Shown here: positions 1 to 5,589 of the stretch, in pieces
Position numbering within the stretch: position 1 is the first letter of the stretch
Layout: every line of letters starts with the position of its first letter
Assembly: GCA_014729665.1 (NCBI GenBank)
Contig: WJJO01000329.1
Location: 1-10,716, forward strand
Reading direction: 5' to 3'
Origin: Caldifarciminota bacterium
GTDB taxonomy: Bacteria > Hydrothermota > Tepidihabitantia > B3-TA06
DNA length: 10,716 bases
The notes under the pieces: generated by a model
Told to the model about the DNA's origin: nothing
The model's input: the letters and a program-made list of their open reading frames with translations, nothing else
Database searches by the model: none
Position numbers and translations under genes: made by a program

Positions 1-855
1 CATCACGCGGCTTGCCTGTTCGTAGATAATCTTAAGCTGTTCTGAAAGCTTCAGGGTGGAGCCGAGTGCGCGACCCACCTCGTTGAACACCGAAAGTTCT
101 GTGAGACGGCGTTCCAGTTCGGCATAAGCTCGAGCGTTTGCCACCGAGGATGCCGCTGCATTTGCAATAGCCGAAAGAAGACGAAGGTGATCCTCGTCGT
201 AAAGGCCTTCTTTTCTGGTGCTCTGTACGGCTATCACCCCGACAACGCTTTCAGCAGAGATCATCGGAACACCGAGCCAGCACATCGCCGGATCGCCGCG
301 AACCACCGCATCTATTCCAAGGTTCTCCCTTTCCTTTTCTACATCCTTTTCGATAAGAAGAGGTTTACGGGTTTTGATGATATATTCGGTAAGGCCGTTT
401 CTGAATTTCTGGCTATCCAGGGGTATCCGTTTGTCGGATTCCACATACATTGGAAAATCTATGGTTTCGGAGTCCTCGTTGTAAAGGGCGATATAGAAGC
501 TTTCGGTATCCATCACCCTGGAGGTTTGCTGGTAGATGACCTCCAGAAGTTCGTCAAGCTTCAGGGTAGAACCGAGAGCGCGTCCCACCTCGTTGAATAC
601 CGAAAGTTCGGTTAGACGGCGTTCGAGCTCGGCTGTGTTCCTCTGGTTTTCGTCGAACATGAACTTCAAATCCTCAATCATCAGATTGAGGCCCACGAAG
701 AGCTCTGTGAACTCGTCGTCTGTGTCTTCGGGGATAGGGATACTCTGATCGAATTCCCCGAGTGATACCTTTTCCAGGATCGGCGCCAAGGCCTCCAGGC
801 GTTTACGCACGTACTCCCGGTAGTCTTCTTTTGGCAATGTCTTCTCTTCGCTCAA
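1..855 (-). CDS. HAMP-like / tandem GAF-domain signalling protein, C-terminus outside window
   Basis: Minus-strand frame open from position 855 to the window edge, giving 285 residues with the C-terminus missing. I chose the TTG at 853-855 (reads MSEEKTLPKED) because it follows the purine-rich AGGAAAAAGGGA and a promoter at 920-947; no ATG lies nearby. Residues 24-65 resemble a HAMP domain (LEKVSLGEFDQSIP, then DDEF and GLNLMIEDL). Residues 72-90 form a charged linker helix. Residues 90-240 form one complete GAF domain, including the core GVPMISAESVVGVIAVQS and the closing helix LRLLSAIANAAASSVANARA. From residue 246 a second linker and GAF domain begin. Residues 76-100 recur unchanged at 246-270. 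There is no signal peptide or membrane segment, so the protein is cytoplasmic. GAF domains bind small ligands or chromophores and regulate an attached output module. That output (kinase, SpoIIE-type phosphatase, cyclase or other) lies outside the window, so the role beyond sensing is unknown. Confidence 0.85.
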   Translation of the reverse strand, partial: MSEEKTLPKEDYREYVRKRLEALAPILEKVSLGEFDQSIPIPEDTDDEFTELFVGLNLMIEDLKFMFDENQRNTAELERRLTELSVFNEVGRALGSTLKLDELLEVIYQQTSRVMDTESFYIALYNEDSETIDFPMYVESDKRIPLDSQKFRNGLTEYIIKTRKPLLIEKDVEKERENLGIDAVVRGDPAMCWLGVPMISAESVVGVIAVQSTRKEGLYDEDHLRLLSAIANAAASSVANARAYAELERRLTELSVFNEVGRALGSTLKLSEQLKIIYEQASRVM

Positions 856-919
856 TTTACAGTCCCTTTTTCCTGAGCTTGACCTTTTCCTTATAACAAA
901 CGATTAACCTTAACTTTAG

Positions 920-947
920 AGGATATCCGCACCGGGAGCAATGTCAA
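920..947 (-). promoter_or_regulatory. Predicted sigma70-like promoter of the GAF gene
   Basis: On the minus strand TTGACA (942-947) is followed after exactly 16 bases by TATCCT (920-925). The predicted transcript would start near position 913, leaving about 58 bases of leader before the TTG start at 855. The -35 box is perfect; the -10 box is only a moderate match. It sits between the terminator of the neighbouring gene and the GAF start, the right place for a promoter. Confidence 0.55.
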
Positions 948-961
948 GGCTCAAGACGGGC

Positions 962-989
962 AAAAAAAGAGCGGGCAAAGCCCGCTCTT
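962..989 (-). terminator. Rho-independent terminator of the 1008-2162 gene
   Basis: Read on the minus strand this is a perfect 10-base-pair stem (AAGAGCGGGC / GCCCGCTCTT) with a TTT loop, running into seven T residues (968-962). It lies 19 bases beyond the stop codon of the PEGA lipoprotein gene. The stem core is shared with two other terminators in this array. Confidence 0.93.
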
Positions 990-1007
990 GTAGTCTGTAG
1001 GATAATA

Positions 1008-2162
1008 TTAATCACTGGATCCGCAGTGGTAAGTCTTAACCATCATCTCTGCCGGGAGTTGAACCTTGGGCCAGCCTTCGTATGTATCCGGGCCGATCTT
1101 CGCCGGGGTAAGGGTAACATATCCTGCAGCGGCAGCCAGGCCCTTGACGCGAAGCATCGCGTCAACTGTGTCGCCCAATTCATAGAACGAACCGGTATTG
1201 ATGTTGTCGAAAGGCGACCAGCTGGGGTCGGTGTCGGTGCCGAATATGGAGTACATCCAGGACAGGTGGTGGAGGGGTGAGCCTCCATCCATGGCAATTA
1301 CCGGATTATCGTCCACCTTATTCTCAACGGCGAAGAACAGGGCTCCCGATTCAACGGTTATGTTCAGATCACTTACGTCAAACCAGTTAGCCTCGAGCTC
1401 CTGTGTAGCCGATACCGACTTCCTGCCTGCTTCTGTAGCCGGACCGCTCTGGGCGCTTCCGGTAAAGAATACCAGGTCGCATTCGGCGTCCCAGTTATCC
1501 GGGTCATCTTCCCAACCGGTGGGCACGTAGCAGGCCTCGGTGAGAGTAAACGGATAGTTGATTGCTTCTAGTTCGACCATTACCGCTATCCTTTGCCCGG
1601 CCTTCAGTCTGAACCCGAGGTCAACCGGTGTGTCCTCGTCATTGATGACCTCTATTGGTACCACATCGCTAGTGTCGAGTATAACGTCCAATGTAACTGT
1701 TTCGTCTACGGGAACGGTTACAGAGACCGAGGTGTCCGCGAAACCGGCTAAGCTGAGTTCTACGGTGTGTTCACCCGATTCCACATCCTCAATAAGCGCG
1801 TCGGTTACCTCACCGGTGCTTTCACCGTCCAGGGTGATTGCAGCACCGTCAGGCGTAGAGTTGACCTGGATACTTCCTTGTCCGGTCTGCAATTGGGCAT
1901 CGACGGTCACGGTCTCATTTGCCTTGACCTCCACGGTCTCGGTGTAATCTGCATAACCATCCAGAACCAGCTTGACATCGTAAGTGCCCACCTCAATTGT
2001 GGTGAATACGTGGTTGGTGGTTTGATTCGTGGTCGTATCGTTGAGCCAGATCGTAGCCCCGGCAGGCGTGGAATTGACTGCAAGATCGCCGGTAGACGGT
2101 TGGCAGACGACCATGCCGAAAACCAAGACCACCGCACCTAATGCAAGCAAGAGTTTCTTCAT
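1008..2162 (-). CDS. Secreted PEGA-domain protein, probable lipoprotein (2 PEGA repeats)
   Basis: 384 residues. ATG at 2160-2162 preceded by GGAGGA and a 5-base spacer. Residues 1-19 are a signal peptide (KK, then a hydrophobic run) ending at Cys20 (GMVVC). This suggests lipid attachment, although Val at -1 is not a normal lipobox residue. Two PEGA repeats (about 70 residues each, with the typical STPAGA / STPDGA, VGTYDVKL and DGY elements) cover about 25-92 and 97-163. Residues about 168-342 form the beta-rich domain shared by all four array proteins (YPFTLTEACYVP, WDAECDLVFF, WFDVSDL, SGALFFAVEN, HHLSWMY, PFDNIN). A tail with GWPKVQLP ends the protein. PEGA domains are surface or periplasmic spacer modules; the globular domain is one I do not recognise by name. 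The first PEGA repeat matches the second, not the first, repeat of its paralogues, so one repeat is missing here. It has its own promoter and terminator. The function is inferred to be envelope or surface related; no catalytic residues are evident. Confidence 0.88.
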   Translation of the reverse strand: MKKLLLALGAVVLVFGMVVCQPSTGDLAVNSTPAGATIWLNDTTTNQTTNHVFTTIEVGTYDVKLVLDGYADYTETVEVKANETVTVDAQLQTGQGSIQVNSTPDGAAITLDGESTGEVTDALIEDVESGEHTVELSLAGFADTSVSVTVPVDETVTLDVILDTSDVVPIEVINDEDTPVDLGFRLKAGQRIAVMVELEAINYPFTLTEACYVPTGWEDDPDNWDAECDLVFFTGSAQSGPATEAGRKSVSATQELEANWFDVSDLNITVESGALFFAVENKVDDNPVIAMDGGSPLHHLSWMYSIFGTDTDPSWSPFDNINTGSFYELGDTVDAMLRVKGLAAAAGYVTLTPAKIGPDTYEGWPKVQLPAEMMVKTYHCGSSD

Positions 2163-2204
2163 AAAAATCCTCCTTGATTCATGTTTTGTTTCATCTACAC
2201 AACA

Positions 2205-2238
2205 GTACTATACGCAATAACTATATCGACGATAGTAC
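2205..2238 (-). promoter_or_regulatory. Hairpin in the 5' leader of the 1008-2162 gene
   Basis: The predicted leader, about 85 bases long, contains a perfect 7-base inverted repeat (2205-2211 with 2232-2238, GTACTAT / ATAGTAC) enclosing 20 bases. On the RNA it can extend by a G-U and a C-G pair to nine. The paralogue at 3951-5378 has a differently built hairpin at the same place, also with a GTACT-containing outer stem. Whether it affects stability or translation is unknown. Confidence 0.4.
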
Positions 2239-2253
2239 CGTCCTCAACAGTAT

Positions 2254-2281
2254 ATACTACTTTAACCCAAGGCTTTGTCAA
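2254..2281 (-). promoter_or_regulatory. Predicted promoter of the 1008-2162 gene, with a dyad over the -35 box
   Basis: Minus-strand TTGACA (2276-2281), 16-base spacer, TAGTAT (2254-2259). The -35 box lies inside a perfect inverted repeat, AAGGCTT-TGTC-AAGCCTT (2269-2286), a possible operator. The promoter lies between the upstream gene's terminator (2311-2337) and this gene. An alternative -10 (TATATA) would need a 19-base spacer. Confidence 0.6.
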
Positions 2282-2310
2282 GCCTTTGCGGCTGTTTCCT
2301 TTTTTGCCTT

Positions 2311-2337
2311 AAAAAAGAGCGGGTTAACCCGCTCTTT
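2311..2337 (-). terminator. Rho-independent terminator of the 2381-3760 gene
   Basis: The minus strand reads AAAGAGCGGG-TTAA-CCCGCTCTTT, a perfect 24-base palindrome at 2314-2337, followed by further T residues (2313-2311). It starts 43 bases after the stop codon at 2381 and shares its stem core with the terminators at 962-989 and 3903-3932. Confidence 0.92.
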
Positions 2338-2380
2338 CAACCTTTGTCGTGTTATCTTATTTGTATAATCCGGACTCGGA

Positions 2381-3760
2381 TTAAGGGTTTTCCGCTATCA
2401 TATCGGCTGGCAGTTGAACCCGGGGCCAGCCGCTGTACGTACCCGGTACAATCTTCGTAGGGGTAACCGCAACGTGGCCCAGGGAAGGAACAACGCCCTT
2501 GACACGAAGCACAAGGTCGGCGCTGTCGCCGACATTAACACCCCAGTCCGCGTTGATATTATCGAACGGTGTCCATTTGAAATCCGTTTCGCCCTGGAAG
2601 ATATTATACATCCAGGAAACGTGGTGCTCGGGACTTTTACCGTCTAAGGCCATGACCGGTTTATCGTCGTACTTATTCTCAACGGCAAAGAAGATGCTGC
2701 CCGATTCAATGATTACGTCCAGATCGCTTACGTCAAACCAGTTGAAATCAAGCTCCATTGTGGCCGAAACCGACTTCCGGGCTATCTCCGTAGACGGTCC
2801 GGAGGAGGAATTCCCGTTGAAGAAAACCAGATCGCATTCGGCGTCCCAGTTGCCCCAGCCGAACGGCACGTAGCAGGCCTCGGTAAGCTGGAACGGATAG
2901 CCGGGGGGTGTAATCATCACCGCCATACGGCCTCCCGCAGGCAACTGGAATCCGATTCCCGTTATAGGGGTCGATTCATCCTGGATTATTTCGTGCACCT
3001 CGAGTTGTTCGGTGAGTATGACGTCGACGTTGGCGGTTTCGTCCTCTACAACCGTAACCGCGACCGAAGTGTCAACGTAGCCGGATTTGCTCAGTCCCAC
3101 AGTGTGTTCTCCAACGTCTACGTTTTGGATAAGCGCAACGGTCTCTTGACCGGTAGGCGTACCGTCCAGGCTGATTGCGGCGCCTGTGGGTGTAGAGCTG
3201 ACCGCGATATAACCTTTGACCTTTTCCAAATCCCCTACATCGAGGGTGATAGTAGTATCGGCCAGAACCTTAACTGTATCCTCGCAGTCCTGATAACCGT
3301 CGAGGACCAGTTTCACCGCATATTGACCTGCCGCAAGATCTGAGAACAGGTAGTTGGTTACCTTGCCGGTGGCTGAATCATCGAGCCATATTTCTGCACC
3401 CGCAGGATTCGATACGACGAAGAGATTACCGTAGATCTCAGTTTCAAGTGTAACGCTCAAAGCGACTGTATCTCCGCCGGTTACGGTAACCTGCATCGTA
3501 GTATCATTGTAACCGGTAAGGACAAGCTCTACGTCGTGCGAGCCGGTATCAACGTCTGGTATGATTACATTGGTTGTTTCTCCGGTAGGTTCTCCGTCGA
3601 GTATTATCGAAGCCCCCTCAGGGTTGGAGTTCACCTCTATAGCCCCTTTGTCGGATGTACCATTGCCGTTGCCGTTATCGCCATTGCCGTTGTCGCCGTC
3701 GCAGGTAATCATACCGAATACCGCCACCATAATCCCACCTAATATCAATAATTTCTTCAC
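2381..3760 (-). CDS. Secreted PEGA-domain protein, probable lipoprotein (3 PEGA repeats)
   Basis: 459 residues. I chose the GTG at 3758-3760 (reads VKKLLILGGIMVAVFG). It has GGAGGA four bases upstream and opens directly on a signal peptide like those of its paralogues, whereas the in-frame ATG at 3847 adds 29 residues across the promoter. Cys20 (GMITC) is the presumed lipidation site, with an atypical Thr at -1. Residues 21-34 are a Gly/Asn/Asp-rich linker. PEGA repeats lie at about 38-106, 111-176 and 183-250. The shared domain spans about 255-423 (YPFQLTEACYVPFGW, WDAECDLVFF, WFDVSDL, IFFAVENK, HHVSWMY, PFDNIN), followed by a GWPRVQLP tail. The shared domain is strikingly close to that of the 1008-2162 protein at both protein and DNA level, including a 20-base identical stretch (1523-1542 and 2865-2884). 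Single-gene transcription unit. Likely an envelope protein exposed outside the cytoplasm; ligand and exact role unknown. Confidence 0.88.
   Translation of the reverse strand: MKKLLILGGIMVAVFGMITCDGDNGNGDNGNGNGTSDKGAIEVNSNPEGASIILDGEPTGETTNVIIPDVDTGSHDVELVLTGYNDTTMQVTVTGGDTVALSVTLETEIYGNLFVVSNPAGAEIWLDDSATGKVTNYLFSDLAAGQYAVKLVLDGYQDCEDTVKVLADTTITLDVGDLEKVKGYIAVSSTPTGAAISLDGTPTGQETVALIQNVDVGEHTVGLSKSGYVDTSVAVTVVEDETANVDVILTEQLEVHEIIQDESTPITGIGFQLPAGGRMAVMITPPGYPFQLTEACYVPFGWGNWDAECDLVFFNGNSSSGPSTEIARKSVSATMELDFNWFDVSDLDVIIESGSIFFAVENKYDDKPVMALDGKSPEHHVSWMYNIFQGETDFKWTPFDNINADWGVNVGDSADLVLRVKGVVPSLGHVAVTPTKIVPGTYSGWPRVQLPADMIAENP
3661..3702 (-). repeat. Short Gly/Asn/Asp-coding tandem repeat
   Basis: Repeats of GGCAAC/GGCGAT-type codons, in 6- to 9-base units, encode the flexible linker at residues 21-34 of the PEGA lipoprotein, just after the presumed lipidated cysteine. 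Such a tract can change length by slippage in multiples of three without breaking the frame. It serves as a spacer between the anchor and the first PEGA domain. Confidence 0.6.
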
Positions 3761-3795
3761 GAAATCCTCCTTAATATAATTATTCGTACAGATAA

Positions 3796-3823
3796 ATGCT
3801 ACGACAATATACCGCCATGTCAA
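3796..3823 (-). promoter_or_regulatory. Predicted promoter of the 2381-3760 gene
   Basis: Minus-strand TTGACA (3818-3823), 16-base spacer, TAGCAT (3796-3801). Predicted transcription start is near 3789, giving a leader of only about 30 bases. Unlike the two PEGA neighbours there is no dyad over the -35 box and no leader hairpin. Confidence 0.5.
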
Positions 3824-3902
3824 CCTCTCTATATTCCTGCACGGCAATACTGTAATTAAGGATACCGGGTTTTATAAGATCTCCCGGCTTGATTCGACAG
3901 CT

Positions 3903-3932
3903 AAAAAAAAAGCGGGCTGGGCCCGCTCTTTT
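3903..3932 (-). terminator. Rho-independent terminator of the 3951-5378 gene
   Basis: On the minus strand GAGCGGGC pairs with GCCCGCTT around a CCA loop. One G-U pair then extends the stem through A-T pairs, and nine T residues (3910-3902 side) follow. It lies 18 bases after the stop codon and has the same GAGCGGGC core as two other terminators here. Confidence 0.9.
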
Positions 3933-3950
3933 CAATTGTTCCTGATTAAC

Positions 3951-5378
3951 TTATCTGTAGTTTCTGAAGTCGTAATTAATTGCCTTGCAGTCTACATCGC
4001 AATTATCGGTAGAGACTGTAACACCGGGAAGTTTGGGAAGCGGCCATCCGGAGACGGACTCATACGAACCGTCAGGCATGAGTTCTACCTCATATCCGCC
4101 GGGGATCGTACCCCTGACACGCATGATAACGTCGACGCTGTCACCTAATGTCATTCCGCTTGGCCAATCCCCTCCCATGCCGAAGTTGTCGAAGGCGAGC
4201 CAGCCGACCCAGTCACTGTCCGGGCTTGTAAAGGAGGTATATGCCCAACCTGCGTGGTGAAGTGAGGTCCCCGCATCGAGGAGTGCGGCGGGATATCCTA
4301 GGGTACTATAATCTTTGGTGAGTTCCAGGGCGAAGAAGAAGCTGCCCGATGAGATAACCATATCCTCGCTGCTTACATCGAATACGTTCCAGTCCTCGTA
4401 AGTGTAAGCTGCGACCTGCTTACGCCCTATCTCCTGGCTGGGCGCGCCTGAGAAACCGGGCGTGAAGAAAACAGCATCGCCGGGGTCTTCCCATGGATCG
4501 GGATTGCCCGCCCAAACGATTGTAATATATACCGCCTTAGTAATCGTAAACGGGTAGCTCGGAGGCGTCAATTTTACCGCTACCTTGTGTTCTTTATCCG
4601 TTACCGGGAAGCCCCATCCAGCACTCGTAGCGTCATCGGCGGAGAGTTCTATCTCTTCTTGCTGTTCTACGAGGGTAATGTCCACGTTGGCGGTTTCATC
4701 GTCTGTAACAGTTACTGAAACCGAAGTATCGGCATAACCGCTTTTGCTTAGACCGATTGTACGTTCACCTATGTCCACGTCTTCAAGCAGGGCATCGGTC
4801 ACCTGACCGGTGGATATCCCATCCAAGCTGATTGCAGCACCGTCCGGATCGGAGTTTACCTGGATTCTGCCTGTCTTCATTTCTAAATCGGCATCCACGG
4901 TATCGGTTTCGTCAGCCTTGATTTCAACTATTGTCTCGTAATCATCGTATTGATCGAGGGTAAGTTTGACTGTGTAATCACCGACCTCAAGGTCAGTGAA
5001 CAGATGATCGGTTGTTTCTAACGTGTTTTCGTCATCCAGCCATATTGCCGCACCTGTTGGATTGGACGTGACGTAGAGATTACCGTAGGCGTCAACTTCA
5101 AGCTCAATGTCCACAGTTGCCGTGTCCCCGGCAACAACCGTAACCGATACAGTGGTATCCTTATGATCGGCAAGGGTCAACGTTATATCGTGTGAACCTT
5201 CTTCAATCTCAGTCAGAATAGCGTTCGTAATCTTGCCTGTGGAGCTTCCATCAAGCGATATTGCAGCACCGGTAGGCGTAGAATTAACCGCGATTGCGCC
5301 GGTTGTCGGCTCCGGTTCGCAGAAAACCATACCCAAAACCATAGCCGCTACTCCCAACGTTAGCAAGAGCTTATTCAT
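3951..5378 (-). CDS. Secreted PEGA-domain protein, probable lipoprotein (3 PEGA repeats, divergent C-terminal domain)
   Basis: 475 residues. ATG at 5376-5378 preceded by GGAGGA and a 4-base spacer. The signal peptide ends at Cys20 (GMVFC, atypical Phe at -1). PEGA repeats lie at about 27-94, 99-166 and 169-237, each with an NSTPTGA-type turn and the hallmark VGDYTVKL or IGERTIGL strand. The shared beta-rich domain spans about 245-424 (YPFTITKAVYI, GDAVFFTPG, WNVFDVSS, SGSFFFALEL, HHAGWAY, AFDNFG, DVIMRVRG), followed by a longer tail with GWPLPKLP and two extra cysteines (460, 464). It is the most divergent of the three PEGA members in this domain: both cysteines conserved in the other two are absent at the equivalent positions (283 and 300). 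Its upstream region matches that of the 1008-2162 gene. Envelope location is inferred from the signal peptide; function unknown. Confidence 0.88.
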   Translation of the reverse strand: MNKLLLTLGVAAMVLGMVFCEPEPTTGAIAVNSTPTGAAISLDGSSTGKITNAILTEIEEGSHDITLTLADHKDTTVSVTVVAGDTATVDIELEVDAYGNLYVTSNPTGAAIWLDDENTLETTDHLFTDLEVGDYTVKLTLDQYDDYETIVEIKADETDTVDADLEMKTGRIQVNSDPDGAAISLDGISTGQVTDALLEDVDIGERTIGLSKSGYADTSVSVTVTDDETANVDITLVEQQEEIELSADDATSAGWGFPVTDKEHKVAVKLTPPSYPFTITKAVYITIVWAGNPDPWEDPGDAVFFTPGFSGAPSQEIGRKQVAAYTYEDWNVFDVSSEDMVISSGSFFFALELTKDYSTLGYPAALLDAGTSLHHAGWAYTSFTSPDSDWVGWLAFDNFGMGGDWPSGMTLGDSVDVIMRVRGTIPGGYEVELMPDGSYESVSGWPLPKLPGVTVSTDNCDVDCKAINYDFRNYR

Positions 5379-5419
5379 GAAGTCCTCCTTGATTCATGAT
5401 TTATTTTCACAGTATAACG

Positions 5420-5456
5420 GTACTGCAGCGGGTATTTTGCCCGCAAAAGACAGTAC
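5420..5456 (-). promoter_or_regulatory. Nested hairpin in the 5' leader of the 3951-5378 gene
   Basis: An outer stem GTACTG / CAGTAC (5420-5425 with 5451-5456) encloses an inner stem GCGGG / CCCGC (5428-5432 with 5440-5444) with a 7-base loop. It lies in the predicted leader of about 79 bases, upstream of the Shine-Dalgarno sequence. There is no T-run after the inner stem, so it is unlikely to be a terminator. Confidence 0.45.
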
Positions 5457-5464
5457 TCAACCAT

Positions 5465-5492
5465 ATACTACATTAACGTAAGACTTTGTCAA
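5465..5492 (-). promoter_or_regulatory. Predicted promoter of the 3951-5378 gene, with an imperfect dyad over the -35 box
   Basis: Minus-strand TTGACA (5487-5492), 16-base spacer, TAGTAT (5465-5470). The -35 box lies in the imperfect dyad AAGACTT-TGTC-AAGCCTT (5480-5497), one mismatch from the perfect version upstream of the 1008-2162 gene. The two promoter regions are clearly related. Confidence 0.6.
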
Positions 5493-5523
5493 GCCTTGCA
5501 TGTCCTTCCTTTAGCGAAATACG

Positions 5524-5551
5524 AAAAGGGACGGGGTTGACCCCATCCCTT
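5524..5551 (-). terminator. Rho-independent terminator of the 5590-6525 gene
   Basis: On the minus strand, AAGGGATGGGG pairs with CCCCGTCCCTT around a TCAA loop, including one G-U pair, followed by a short T-run. It begins 38 bases after the stop codon at 5590. The stem sequence differs from the other three terminators of the array. Confidence 0.85.
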
Positions 5552-5589
5552 GTAATCTGAATCTTTACCTCAACCAGTTACTCTAAGTA

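Noticed and set aside
187..615. Long plus-strand open frame opposite the GAF gene
   Set aside because: It is antisense to a clearly recognisable GAF domain, has no promoter or ribosome binding site, and its product has no recognisable features.
3661..3702. CRISPR or other functional tandem array
   Set aside because: The units are codon-sized, encode a Gly/Asn/Asp linker in frame and have no spacer structure.
3761..3847. In-frame 29-residue N-terminal extension of the 2381-3760 gene
   Set aside because: It would bury the signal peptide, covers the predicted promoter and has no ribosome binding site; the GTG at 3760 has GGAGGA and matches its paralogues.
3865..3887. CCGGG / CCCGG hairpin as a second terminator
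   Set aside because: Only five pairs with a 13-base loop and no T-run; the strong terminator at 3903-3932 already explains the end of transcription.
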